A DNA stretch of 40,189 nucleotides from Candidatus Desulfolinea nitratireducens (GCA_014382535.1 JACNJN010000085.1:9116-49304); one strand, 5' to 3'. Shown: positions 30,680-39,175, numbered from the stretch's first letter. The notes: a model not told the origin generated them from the letters alone. Translations and numbers: made by a program.

Positions 30680-32221
30680 ATGAGAAAGCTTTCTTTTCTT
30701 ACGCGCACATCCTTCCTGATCGGAGGATTTTTCGCGCTGGATAAAGGGCTGGCCTTTTTGCGCTCGATCATTATCGCGCGCCAATTCAGCCTGAGCTTCG
30801 AGCTGGATGCTTTCAATGTTGCCAACAACCTGCCCGACATGCTCTTTGCGCTGATCTCAGGTGGGGCGATGTCGATGGCGCTGATCCCCATCCTGAGCGA
30901 ATATCTGACCACCCGTGGCCGTCCCGAAGCATGGAAGCTGTTCTCCAGGATTGCCAATCTCGCCTTTGTAGTAACGGCCATAGTTGGGATCTTTATCGCC
31001 ATCTTTGCTGAGCAAATCGTCCGCTCTGAGATAGGTATCGCACCAGGATTTGGTCCCGAAGAGCAGGACGTGATCATCAAACTGATGCGTTTGAATCTGA
31101 TCGCAACGACGATTTTCTCAGTCAGCGGTCTCGTGATGGGCGGTCTGCAAGCCAACCAGCATTTCTTCCTGCCCGCAATGGCACCCGCGCTATATAATAT
31201 CGGTCAAATATTTGGCGCGCTGGTTTTTTCACCCACCGAGCCTTATACAATCGGCCCGGTCACTTTCCCTGCCCTCGGGCTGGGCATCCCTGGTCTTGTT
31301 TATGGCGTCATCCTTGGTGCAACCCTGCATCTCGGGATCCAAATCCCGGGTCTGATCAAATATAAATTCCGCTGGACACCCTCACTTACACTCAAGGACG
31401 AAGGCGTGCTTATGGCGCTCAAGATCATGGGGCCACGTCTGGTCACCATGATCGGAATCCAATTGATTTTCATCGCCCGCGATAATTTTGCCTCGCGGCT
31501 CGGGGTCGGCGCAATCACCTCCCTGACCTATGGCTGGATGATCATGCAGGTCCCCGAGACCCTGCTCGGCACAGCGATTGCGACAGCCATCCTGCCAACG
31601 ATCTCCGAATATGCAGCCACTGAAAATTGGGGAAAGTTCCGTGAAACGATTGAGAACGCCATCCGCGTGTTGATCGCGTTAACCTTGCCTTTCGCAGCCA
31701 TTCTTGCCGCAGGTTTGCTACCGCTTGTCCGTCTGGTTTTTGGCTTCGACGTGGATGGCACCTCCCTGCTCACATGGACAGCCCGTGCCTATTTGCTCAC
31801 CCTGGCCGGATACGCTCTCCAGGAAGTCCTCTCGCGGGCCTTCTACGCCCGAAAAGAGGCCCTCATTCCTCTGGCGACGATCTTCGTCCGCTTTGGTCTT
31901 TATATTCTGGGCGGAGTGATCGTGTTGAAGTATTATCCTCATCTGAGTGCGATCGGGATCGCGTTGGCAGAGTTGGCGGTAGCGATTGAAGCGGCATTGA
32001 TGCTTGCCATAATGAACGCACGCCTCCCGGAGGGCGTTTCGGCATTTCCATCCCTTGGCCGAGGATTATTGGCAGCCCTTCTCGGCGGAGTATCCGCTTA
32101 CGCAGTTGCTCTTTATTTACCCGGCGGGGCAGTGCTTACCGCGATCATCGGGATGTTGGTTGGAGCGGGGATTGCATTGCCAATCGTATGGAAAGAAATA
32201 CGCCTGCTATTTAATCTCTAA
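30680..32221 (+). CDS. murJ: Lipid II flippase MurJ (MviN family)
   Basis: A 513-residue polytopic membrane protein of the MOP superfamily with about fourteen helices, predicted to flip lipid-linked peptidoglycan precursor across the membrane. Family signs: the start FLTRTSFLIGGFFALDKGLAF type with an early Arg-rich stretch, NVANNLPDMLFALISGGAMSMALIPI (PN-type loop replaced by NLPD), and LPFAAILAAGLLPLVRLVFG. Translation starts three bases after the small cysteine protein. The protein is in the normal length range. No wall-synthesis neighbours are seen in the immediate row. Confidence 0.93.
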   Translation: MRKLSFLTRTSFLIGGFFALDKGLAFLRSIIIARQFSLSFELDAFNVANNLPDMLFALISGGAMSMALIPILSEYLTTRGRPEAWKLFSRIANLAFVVTAIVGIFIAIFAEQIVRSEIGIAPGFGPEEQDVIIKLMRLNLIATTIFSVSGLVMGGLQANQHFFLPAMAPALYNIGQIFGALVFSPTEPYTIGPVTFPALGLGIPGLVYGVILGATLHLGIQIPGLIKYKFRWTPSLTLKDEGVLMALKIMGPRLVTMIGIQLIFIARDNFASRLGVGAITSLTYGWMIMQVPETLLGTAIATAILPTISEYAATENWGKFRETIENAIRVLIALTLPFAAILAAGLLPLVRLVFGFDVDGTSLLTWTARAYLLTLAGYALQEVLSRAFYARKEALIPLATIFVRFGLYILGGVIVLKYYPHLSAIGIALAELAVAIEAALMLAIMNARLPEGVSAFPSLGRGLLAALLGGVSAYAVALYLPGGAVLTAIIGMLVGAGIALPIVWKEIRLLFNL

Positions 32222-32226
32222 GCGTG

Positions 32227-32232
32227 TATAAT
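32227..32232 (+). promoter_or_regulatory. -10 box close to the TPR-type gene start
   Basis: A consensus TATAAT ending seven bases before the ATG at 32240, giving a start at or next to the ATG (leaderless). The -35 would be CTGCTA at 32204-32209 with a 17-base spacer, matching three of six consensus positions. Confidence 0.5.
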
Positions 32233-32239
32233 AGCTCCC

Positions 32240-33232
32240 ATGTCTGAATCAATTGAAGATACACAACCTGTAAAAACAAATAAAAAAACCAGTAGAAAAA
32301 GATTATTTATCACCATACTGGGATTCATCCTCATCCTCGCGCTGGGCGCCTTTGGCGGATACAACTCGGGGATCGGCATCCGAAAAAGCGCAGAAGCGAC
32401 CCAGATCGGCCAGGCTCTTGGCGAACAATTCGAACTCGGAGCCATCGCCCTGGCAGAAGGGCGTTATGACCATGCCCGCCAACATTTTGAATTTATTGTT
32501 CAACATGAGCCCACCTATCCCGGTGCTGCTGAAGCGATGGCTCAGGCCATTTTGGGGATGACTTTTACCGCCACCCCAACAATTACACCTTCCCCAACGC
32601 TCACCCCCACCCCTGATTTACGCGGCGCGGAGGCGATCATTAATAATGCGCAACAACTTATCAACACCGGTGATTGGACAAATGCCCTCGCCGCGCTCGA
32701 TCAACTCCGAAAAGAAGCTCCTGACTACCGAACCGCAGAAGTGGATGGGATGTATTATTTCGCCCTGCGCTACAATGGTGCAGATAAAATTGCCAAACTA
32801 GGCGATCTTGAGGGTGGTATCTACTTCCTGACCTTGGCAGAGCGTTTTGGACCCCTGGATAGCACCGCAAATAATCTGCGTGCAAATGCACGGCTCTATA
32901 TCACCGGTGCTACATTTTGGGAAATTAACTGGGAGCAGGCTGTAAACTACTTTGGTCAGCTTGCGGCATTTGCCCCCAATGTCTGGGATGCGGCCTCCAA
33001 TATGACGGCGGGGGAACGTTATCGGATCGCGTTGATGCGGTATGGTGATGAACGCTTTTTAGCAGATGACTTTTGTGGTGCTTATGCGCAGTATTCAAAT
33101 GCGCTCGCCTATGGCGGGTTGGATGAAACTGCCACAAAATATTCCTACGAGGCCTATGATATCTGTTATCCGGCGACCGCAACTCCCGAACCAGCCCCAA
33201 TTCCGACAGATACGCCTGTTCCCTCGCCATAA
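32240..33232 (+). CDS. TPR-type membrane-anchored protein with Thr/Pro linker
   Basis: A 330-residue protein. Residues 1-22 are polar, about 23-42 form one membrane helix, and the rest is probably extracytoplasmic. Helical TPR-like repeats (GAIALAEGRYDHARQHFEFI) come first, then a Thr/Pro linker (about residues 111-130), then further TPR-like pairs (LINTGDWTNALAALDQLR, INWEQAVNYFGQLAAFAP, DDFCGAYAQYSNALAYGG), and a Thr/Pro tail. This low-complexity linker is common in Anaerolineae surface proteins. No enzymatic motif. Three bases separate it from the CopD-like gene. I do not recognise a specific function. Confidence 0.8.
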   Translation: MSESIEDTQPVKTNKKTSRKRLFITILGFILILALGAFGGYNSGIGIRKSAEATQIGQALGEQFELGAIALAEGRYDHARQHFEFIVQHEPTYPGAAEAMAQAILGMTFTATPTITPSPTLTPTPDLRGAEAIINNAQQLINTGDWTNALAALDQLRKEAPDYRTAEVDGMYYFALRYNGADKIAKLGDLEGGIYFLTLAERFGPLDSTANNLRANARLYITGATFWEINWEQAVNYFGQLAAFAPNVWDAASNMTAGERYRIALMRYGDERFLADDFCGAYAQYSNALAYGGLDETATKYSYEAYDICYPATATPEPAPIPTDTPVPSP

Positions 33233-33235
33233 GCG

Positions 33236-33745
33236 ATGAATACCATGCCTGTCTGGGCTCTGGCCCTGATATATTGGCTACATATGCTGGCAACGGTTAT
33301 TTGGCTAGGTAGCCTTGTTGCACTGAGTTTGCTTGTTTTACCTGCTGCCCGCCGCAGTCTCGACACTAAATCGCAAAGCCAATTGCTTGAAGCCATCCAG
33401 CATCGGCTGGACCCATTGGGTTGGTTTAGCCTCGCGCTTTTGCTGGTAACAGGCCTGTTCCAGATGAGCGCCAACCCCAATTACGAGGGTTTTCTCGCCA
33501 TCAGCGGACAATGGGCGATTTCCATTCTGGTCAAACATATCTTTTTCGGGCTGATGATCCTCGTCAGCGCAGCGCAAACCTGGTGGCTGCTGCCCTCCCT
33601 TCGACGGGCGATGCTTCGTCAGCAGAAAATCGGGGATGAGACAGAATTGATTGCCTTGCGAAAACGAGAAGCTTTATTGCTCAATCTCAATCTAATTTTG
33701 GCGATTCTCATTGTAGGAATGACTGCGCTGGCCAGGGCTGCTTAA
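33236..33745 (+). CDS. CopD-like membrane protein
   Basis: A 169-residue protein with four hydrophobic segments. The first helix (YWLHMLATVIWLGSLVAL) has the His and Trp pattern of the CopD / YcnJ copper-resistance membrane domain, and SILVKHIFFGLMILVSA has a further His. Such domains may bind copper or haem, but the activity is not proved. It starts three bases after the TPR-type gene. It ends before a strong terminator, so it closes that transcript. Confidence 0.7.
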   Translation: MNTMPVWALALIYWLHMLATVIWLGSLVALSLLVLPAARRSLDTKSQSQLLEAIQHRLDPLGWFSLALLLVTGLFQMSANPNYEGFLAISGQWAISILVKHIFFGLMILVSAAQTWWLLPSLRRAMLRQQKIGDETELIALRKREALLLNLNLILAILIVGMTALARAA

Positions 33746-33763
33746 AAATTAAGCTGTAAAATG

Positions 33764-33799
33764 AAGGTCCCGTTCCCTTGAAGGGAACGGGACCTTTTT
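33764..33799 (+). terminator. Strong intrinsic terminator after the CopD-like gene
   Basis: AAGGTCCCGTTCCC (33764-33777) pairs perfectly with GGGAACGGGACCTT (33783-33796), with a TTGAA loop and a TTTTT tail at 33795-33799. Confidence 0.92.
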
Positions 33800-33808
33800 C
33801 TAACAAGC

Positions 33809-33834
33809 GACCGAGTGTTTAGAAATCCTCGGTC
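33809..33834 (-). terminator. Hairpin after the HAL2-like gene (possible terminator)
   Basis: On the minus strand GACCGAG (33834-33828) and CTCGGTC (33815-33809) form a 7-bp perfect stem 19 bases past the gene stop. The tail (GCTTGTTAG) is not very U-rich, so termination may be weak. It faces the strong plus-strand terminator. Confidence 0.45.
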
Positions 33835-33852
33835 CCTTGCTTTAAGCCTGGT

Positions 33853-34851
33853 TTATGCGCCAACATCCTTAAGAGCCTTCAATGCTGCTTCGTGCAGCAG
33901 ACCATTCGTTGCCAGCACACCACGATTATTGACCAGTTTGCGCCCGGACGAAAAATCCAGTGGCTTGCCACTAAGATCACTGATCCTCCCGCCTGCCTCC
34001 TCCAACACCAGTGAGCCAGCTGCCTGATCCCAAATTTTTTCCTGATAATCGGGCATCTTCGGTGAAAGGAGCCGCAGGATGATCTCCCCCGCACCTGCTG
34101 CCAGCACCGCATATTTGACCTGAGAATCCATCCGAACAGGCTCAGCCTGTGTTCCTAATGCGGATGCGAACTGATCTATTTTGCTGACATCCGTATGCCC
34201 GGATTCAAAGGAGCGCATCAGACGGGCCTCAACTCCCTCCGCACGCGGGGAGGCTTGGATCCGTTTCCAGTCATTTTTCTCGAAACCGGCAATACTCGTT
34301 AACCAGGTCCCCTCGCCACGTACCGCGATGAGAAGTGATCCCTCCCCTCCCGGTTCGGAGATAAATCCGTCCGTCAGGTTGGGACAGCCAAGAACACCGA
34401 TCTTTACATCCCCTTCTTCGACAAGTGCCAGTGCGACAGCATACTGGTCGCCACGGATAAAACCCTTCGTACCGTCGATGGGATCAAGCGTCCAGAAGCG
34501 GTTGGCAGAATCTGCTGCTCCCCGGTCAATCCACTCACAAACGGAAGCAGGCTTGGCTTCGGGTATGAAGCGAGCGGCGTAGGCTGTCACCTGTTCCAAT
34601 AGATGCTCTGCCCCTTCTTCTTTTAGTGCATCTGAGGCTTCTTCTCCCACTAATACCGCATCAGGAAAATCTACCATCAGCAAATATGAAACGAGCGCCT
34701 GCGAGGCAAAATCCGCGACTGTGACGGGAGATTTATCACCTTTGGTAAGGGCAGAGGCAGCGGTTTCGGTTTGCACCATTTGGATAAGCTGAGAAGCTTT
34801 CTGCACTGCGTTCAACGCAAATATAATTTCAGGGTCATTGAGATCGATCAT
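33853..34851 (-). CDS. 3'(2'),5'-bisphosphate nucleotidase, HAL2/CysQ-like
   Basis: A 332-residue phosphatase of the inositol monophosphatase superfamily. Motifs: VGEEASDAL (acidic metal ligand), LDPIDGTKGFIRGDQYAVALAL (the DPIDGTKGF core and the following HAL2-type QYAVAL), and KIWDQAAGSLVLEEAGG (the third metal Asp). This pattern favours 3'-phosphoadenosine 5'-phosphate nucleotidase over inositol monophosphatase. Start is the ATG with AAGGA upstream. It lies on the same strand as RimO but separated by an 80-base repeat-rich gap. Confidence 0.88.
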   Translation of the reverse strand: MIDLNDPEIIFALNAVQKASQLIQMVQTETAASALTKGDKSPVTVADFASQALVSYLLMVDFPDAVLVGEEASDALKEEGAEHLLEQVTAYAARFIPEAKPASVCEWIDRGAADSANRFWTLDPIDGTKGFIRGDQYAVALALVEEGDVKIGVLGCPNLTDGFISEPGGEGSLLIAVRGEGTWLTSIAGFEKNDWKRIQASPRAEGVEARLMRSFESGHTDVSKIDQFASALGTQAEPVRMDSQVKYAVLAAGAGEIILRLLSPKMPDYQEKIWDQAAGSLVLEEAGGRISDLSGKPLDFSSGRKLVNNRGVLATNGLLHEAALKALKDVGA

Positions 34852-34869
34852 GAATTTTCCTTTTTTCTA

Positions 34870-34930
34870 AACACCAGGGTCACAAAAGCTCTCAAAGGAT
34901 AAACTTTGTACTTCTTTGTGCTCTTTGTGT
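34870..34930. repeat. Hairpin-like element of CACAAAGA-type repeats after rimO
   Basis: On the minus strand the stretch directly after the rimO stop reads ACACAAAG, AGCACAAAG, AAGTACAAAG, units about nine to ten bases long. Degenerate inverted units follow (CTTTGAG, CTTTTGTGAC, TGGTGTTT) up to 34870. The 3' UTR of rimO would therefore fold back on itself. Confidence 0.6.
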
Positions 34931-36280
34931 TTAATTGGTTTCCGCTAAAACGCCCGTCAGATCATAGGCCATTGCGCCGGTAATGCGCACGGGGACCATT
35001 GCACCAATTTCGGCTTCACCTTCGATTAAGACCAGGCCATCAATTTCAGGCGCATCACGGTAGGAGCGACCTATGGCAATTCCATCATCAAAGCCTTCAA
35101 TGAGCACATCCAGCGTCTTGCCAACGAAAGATTGATTGATCTGCAATGAGATTTTTTGCTGGATTTCCATTAAGCGTTCCCAGCGTTCTTCCTTTACTTC
35201 TGCCGGGACTGGATCACCCAAAGGCTCACTGGTCGTGCCTGGCTCAAAGGAGAATTGGAAGGCACCCACACGGTCAAAGCGTGTCTCTTCAATAAAGTCG
35301 AGCAGGGCCTGGAATTCCTCTTCGGTTTCACCAGGATACCCGACAATAAAAGTCGTGCGGATGGCCAGATTTTCAATGCGCTCACGCATCTTGGCGAGGG
35401 TTTTGTGAACCCAATCCATATTGGCGGGGCGCTTCATCCGTCGCAGGGCCATTGGGGCGGCGTGCTGGAGGGGAATATCAAGATAAGGCAATATCTGTGG
35501 TCGGGAGGCCATCACATCGATCATACGATCTGTGACATAACCCGGATAGGCATACATGATCCGGATCCATTCCATTTCGGCAACAGAATCGGTCAGCTCT
35601 TCAAGCAAAATGGCAAGCCCATCCTTCATGCCGAGATCATGACCGTAATCAGTCGTATCCTGAGCGATCAGGATCAACTCACGGACGCCATTATCGCTTA
35701 ATATCTGTGCTTCCTCGAGGATGGCTTCCAGCGGGCGGCTGACAGCAGTTCCCTTAATAAGAGGGATTGAGCAAAAAGCGCATGGACGACGACAACCATC
35801 TGCGATCTTAAGATATGCGCTGGCACCAAAGACATTCGCCCGTAAGATATCGCTTTCATCCGTACCAACAGTTTTGGCATTTTCCGGTAAATGATAAAGT
35901 ACTTCGGGGCGATAATTATTGCGCATATTTCGGAGCTTTTTTACTACCTGCACAATATCCATCCAGCGACGAGTACCGAGCATCCCATCTACACCGGGAA
36001 CTTCCTGGGCAACTAATTCGCTAAAACGCTGCGTCAGGCAACCAGCCGCGATCAGCAATTGCCCCTCTTCTTTCTCTTCCGCAAGCTCCCGCAAGACGCC
36101 AATTGATTCATCACGGGAGGGACCAATAAATCCGCAAGTGTTGACGATTAACACATCCGCCAGAGCTGGGTCTTCCGAGGCATTGTAACCATCCCGCAAA
36201 AGAAGCTGCGCCATCGAATCAGAATCAACTGTGTTCTTGGCACAACCTAATGAAACTAAGTGAAAAGTATTTTCTTTCAT
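34931..36280 (-). CDS. rimO: Ribosomal protein uS12 methylthiotransferase RimO
   Basis: A 449-residue radical SAM enzyme that methylthiolates Asp89 of ribosomal protein S12. The N-terminal cluster Cys are in VSLGCAKN, VNTCGFI and AAGCLTQ. The radical SAM motif is CRRPCAFCSIP (Cx3Cx2C). A C-terminal TRAM domain begins near SFVGKTLDVLIEG and ends in GMxV-type turns. VDSDSM after the first Cys is typical for RimO rather than MiaB. The start is the ATG at 36280. A TTGAAG 16 bases before TATAGG may be its promoter, but weak. A repeat-type hairpin follows the stop. Confidence 0.95.
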   Translation of the reverse strand: MKENTFHLVSLGCAKNTVDSDSMAQLLLRDGYNASEDPALADVLIVNTCGFIGPSRDESIGVLRELAEEKEEGQLLIAAGCLTQRFSELVAQEVPGVDGMLGTRRWMDIVQVVKKLRNMRNNYRPEVLYHLPENAKTVGTDESDILRANVFGASAYLKIADGCRRPCAFCSIPLIKGTAVSRPLEAILEEAQILSDNGVRELILIAQDTTDYGHDLGMKDGLAILLEELTDSVAEMEWIRIMYAYPGYVTDRMIDVMASRPQILPYLDIPLQHAAPMALRRMKRPANMDWVHKTLAKMRERIENLAIRTTFIVGYPGETEEEFQALLDFIEETRFDRVGAFQFSFEPGTTSEPLGDPVPAEVKEERWERLMEIQQKISLQINQSFVGKTLDVLIEGFDDGIAIGRSYRDAPEIDGLVLIEGEAEIGAMVPVRITGAMAYDLTGVLAETN

Positions 36281-36361
36281 ATTTTTATACCTATAATAAG
36301 TGGAGAATGCACTTCAAACGATAAGCCATCACAATGGTAAAGGCACATTTCTCTTTGGTCT

Positions 36362-37852
36362 TTAATCGGCCGGCCCAACTACTGTTGCAAGGGGTGTTAA
36401 TGTCGGCGAAGGGGTAATTGTTGGGGTCGGTGTGACGGTGGCTGGGAGGGTCGGTGTTACCGTTGGGGTCAAGATGGTGCGAGCACCATAAATACGCTGA
36501 ACTACCTCACCAAAGCCACCCATCAACCCCATATCACGTTGATTATAGGCAATGCGTACACCTGCACCATTGGCCGTTAAAATTTCCACTTGCTCATTTC
36601 CCTCATAAACAAAGGTCGCATTGGGTTGAGCCCGACCTTCAAAAACAAGTTTCCCATCCACGTTAACGCGAATCCAAGCGCGCTCTAAAATTGTCACTAG
36701 AATCTGTACTCCGGGATTTTCCTCTTCAAAAATAGTTTCATCCAGGGGAACTACCGTCCCGGCTTCTACTACGGGGGTATTCACCACAAGCAAAGTCGGC
36801 GTAACGATTTCGTCAAGAGTCAGCGTGGGGGTGCTCATCAATATCTCTGAAATTGAGGGAGCAGTTGCCTCCACCCTTGTTGCGACCTGCGTTTTGGCTA
36901 TTCTTCCCAGCCCCCAAATTGAGAAGGCAATTAAAAGCGCGATTAGCCCCACTCCAAAAATCAAGTCTGGGGCAACATAACCACCCAATGAAAATTTACG
37001 TCTTCTCTTTTTAATTGATCCCTGAAACTGATCTGCCATCTCAAGATGTCGCTCAATGCGTTGTGCTTGCAACCCTTCTGCAAATTCCAGGAGAATTGCA
37101 TCGGTATCCAGGTCCAAAAAATCAGCATAATTATTCAACATGCCTCGGGTTTGCACAGAGGAAGGCAGGGATTCATATTTCCCCGACTCGAGGGCAGCTA
37201 AATAATGAGGGCGCAGGTGGAGGTGCCCTTCGATCTCCTCATATGTGAGGCTGAGCATCTCTCTTCGTTCACACAGGATTGAGCCAATCCTTGCAAATAT
37301 GATCCGAGATTCTTCTGGAGGATGGGATGACTCGTGAGCGATATTCTCGTCGACGCTGGCAGGTTTATCAGGTGTTGGCAGCACTTCGGGTGCGAGAGTT
37401 GGGCTTGCTTCCTCTATGGGATCAGATTCGGCCTCTTGCACGGGAGCCGGTTCAGGACCTGAACGTGGTACGCCAATCCGACGCAACAAGCGTACCCAAA
37501 AAGATATGGCTTCCTTCTCATCAGTGGAGGATTCCACATCCGTTTCTTCTTCAGGAATTTCCTCACTTTCTGCGGTAGATGCTTTCTCTACTTTTGAAAA
37601 CTCAGAAGAAATCTTTGTGACCTCAGCGTTGCGCATTTCGGCAAGAATGGAATCGATATCCAGATCCAGATGTTGGGCATAGAGACGCAAAAAGCCACGC
37701 CCCTGCGCTGGAGAGGGCATGACCGAGAAATCATCCGCTTCCAGAGCCTCGAGATATTTGATGCGGATATGTGTGCTCTCAAAGACATCCTCGAGGCTGA
37801 GGTTGTGGTCAAGACGGGCGTTTTTGAGTTGCTGACCAATGGTAAGAGACAT
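36362..37852 (-). CDS. RodZ-like membrane protein with two HTH domains
   Basis: A 496-residue protein. HTH_25-type domain 1 is at residues 4-70, an acidic Pro/Glu-rich linker at about 84-180, HTH domain 2 at 186-257, a basic stretch KKRRRK at 281-286, one membrane helix at about 297-316, a DUF4115-type beta domain at 382-455, and a Thr/Pro tail. RodZ links MreB to the wall machinery; it has one HTH, a helix and the same C-terminal domain. The duplicated HTH and the long linker make this larger than RodZ. The ATG at 37852 is used; I see no clear Shine-Dalgarno. Downstream of rplI, separated by a hairpin. Confidence 0.82.
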   Translation of the reverse strand: MSLTIGQQLKNARLDHNLSLEDVFESTHIRIKYLEALEADDFSVMPSPAQGRGFLRLYAQHLDLDIDSILAEMRNAEVTKISSEFSKVEKASTAESEEIPEEETDVESSTDEKEAISFWVRLLRRIGVPRSGPEPAPVQEAESDPIEEASPTLAPEVLPTPDKPASVDENIAHESSHPPEESRIIFARIGSILCERREMLSLTYEEIEGHLHLRPHYLAALESGKYESLPSSVQTRGMLNNYADFLDLDTDAILLEFAEGLQAQRIERHLEMADQFQGSIKKRRRKFSLGGYVAPDLIFGVGLIALLIAFSIWGLGRIAKTQVATRVEATAPSISEILMSTPTLTLDEIVTPTLLVVNTPVVEAGTVVPLDETIFEEENPGVQILVTILERAWIRVNVDGKLVFEGRAQPNATFVYEGNEQVEILTANGAGVRIAYNQRDMGLMGGFGEVVQRIYGARTILTPTVTPTLPATVTPTPTITPSPTLTPLATVVGPAD

Positions 37853-37862
37853 GGTTAAGACA

Positions 37863-37902
37863 ACATCACCGGACCCCTGTATGAAAGGAGAACCGGCGAT
37901 GT
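37863..37902 (-). other. Hairpin between rplI and the RodZ-like gene
   Basis: On the minus strand ACATCGCCGG (37902-37893) and CCGGTGATGT (37872-37863) form a 10-bp stem with one G-U and a 20-base loop, ending about ten bases before the RodZ-like ATG. No U tract, so it is not a classic terminator; it might set expression of the downstream gene. Confidence 0.5.
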
Positions 37903-37927
37903 AATTGTGTTCAAGTGACGAAAAAAT

Positions 37928-38569
37928 TTAGGCTTCGGTTTCTTCGATTTCTTCTGTTTTTTCTGCCGCTTCTTCTACAGGCTCTACTACATCTGAATCA
38001 TCTACAACTTCGGCTTCTTCAGAAGCATCTAATTCTTCTACAGCTTCTGGCATAACTGAGGCTTCAACATTTTCTTCTTCCTCAACGCCTGGAACATATT
38101 CTTCCCCTTCCGCAGGAGCGGCTTCGCCTTCACGGTAAACCACAACATTGAACTCAGGGACAAGATCCATTGTTAAACGTGCCTTGGCAATATGTTTGCC
38201 TAAGGTGCGGATCGGCTGGACTTCGATCTGCTGTTTTTTTATTTTGAAGCTGGTTTCTTTTTCAACGGCATCAGCAATTTGTTGGGTTGTGATGGAACCG
38301 TAGAGTTTATCAGAATCACCAGCCTTAGCAGAGAAGAGCAGTCGCAAACCCTCGATCTGTTCAGCCAGGCCACCTAACTCATTGTTAAGAGCCTCACGTC
38401 GTTCTGAGGCTTTCGAGCGGATGCGGTCAGCTTGTTTGAGCGCGCCGGGAGTGGCGAGGATCGCCAATCCCTGAGGGATTAAATAGTTACGGCCGTAGCC
38501 ATCTGCAACCTTTTTCACGTCACCGGCACGACCGAGCTTAAATACGTCTTTGATCAATAAGATTTTCAT
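37928..38569 (-). CDS. rplI: Large-subunit ribosomal protein bL9 with acidic tail
   Basis: A 213-residue bL9. The N-terminal rRNA-binding domain (residues 1-50) has the family signature KVADGYGRNYLIPQGLA; a long helix (about 45-75) and the C-terminal domain (80-147, KLYGSITTQQIADAV and IRTLGKHIAKA) complete the usual 148 residues. Residues 148-213 are an extra tail almost entirely of Glu, Asp, Ala and Val with one Lys. The ATG has a weak GAG upstream and the leader contains alternative hairpins. Not beside rpsF/rpsR as in many bacteria. Confidence 0.95.
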   Translation of the reverse strand: MKILLIKDVFKLGRAGDVKKVADGYGRNYLIPQGLAILATPGALKQADRIRSKASERREALNNELGGLAEQIEGLRLLFSAKAGDSDKLYGSITTQQIADAVEKETSFKIKKQQIEVQPIRTLGKHIAKARLTMDLVPEFNVVVYREGEAAPAEGEEYVPGVEEEENVEASVMPEAVEELDASEEAEVVDDSDVVEPVEEAAEKTEEIEETEA

Positions 38570-38581
38570 TTTTTTCTCAAG

Positions 38582-38628
38582 CCCTTCGGAATATAAGATT
38601 AATACGGAGCGAAGGGTACTACGCTCCG
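38582..38628 (-). promoter_or_regulatory. rplI leader with two mutually exclusive stems
   Basis: Stem A: CGGAGCG (38628-38622) with CGCTCCG (38611-38605). Stem B: CCCTTCG (38616-38610) with CGAAGGG (38588-38582), which ends about 12 bases before the ATG. The stems share bases 38610-38611, so only one can form. Seen in sequence; a regulatory role is inference. Confidence 0.45.
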
Positions 38629-38685
38629 ACCCGAAAGTATACCAGAGGGAATGAAGGCCGTCAAATTACTGGATCGGATTTAATC

Positions 38686-38714
38686 TTGCCAAAGATACAG
38701 AGCACTAGTAAGAT
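38686..38714 (+). promoter_or_regulatory. Promoter of the FtsB-like gene
   Basis: TTGCCA (38686-38691), a 17-base spacer, TAAGAT (38709-38714), then six bases to the ATG at 38721. The spacing implies a leaderless or near-leaderless mRNA. Confidence 0.6.
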
Positions 38715-38720
38715 AAGAGC

Positions 38721-39095
38721 ATGAAATCCTGGAAAAATTATTTTAAAGAAATGGCAATTATCGCGGGCGTTGTCCTGCTCGTTTTTTTGATGATGGACTA
38801 TAATTCCCGCCTTGACAAGCTAAATCAGCTTAACGATAAAGCACTCACCGTTCGTGCTGAGGCTACAGAAGTGAACCAGACCCAGATCACGTTGCAAACC
38901 CAAATCGCAGAAGCAACATCAGACGCCATTACAGAAAGAGAAGCCAGAAATAGTGGGGAAATCCAGGAAGGGGACCAACGAATTGTGCCTTTGCCCTCGG
39001 ATGGCCCTCCGCTGCCAGATACATTTATTCCGACACCTGTACCTGAGCGTATAAAAAAATGGCAGGTCTGGATGGAGCTTTTCTTTGGGAGATAA
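38721..39095 (+). CDS. FtsB/DivIC-like membrane protein
   Basis: A 124-residue single-pass protein: a short cytoplasmic start, one helix (about 12-25), then a coiled coil (about 27-75, Gln/Glu/Leu-rich) and a Pro-rich end. This is the topology of septum formation initiator proteins (FtsB/DivIC), which form part of the division complex, and the C-terminal EGDQRIVPLP resembles the segment after the coiled coil in Chloroflexota members as I recall them. The call rests on topology and pattern. A clear promoter is directly upstream. It diverges from rplI. Confidence 0.65.
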   Translation: MKSWKNYFKEMAIIAGVVLLVFLMMDYNSRLDKLNQLNDKALTVRAEATEVNQTQITLQTQIAEATSDAITEREARNSGEIQEGDQRIVPLPSDGPPLPDTFIPTPVPERIKKWQVWMELFFGR

Positions 39096-39175
39096 ATCTC
39101 TGAATGCTTCGCAATAACCAATGGGCACATATCCGCTCCACGCGTTTAATCGGGCTTGCCTCCGTTATTTAAATG

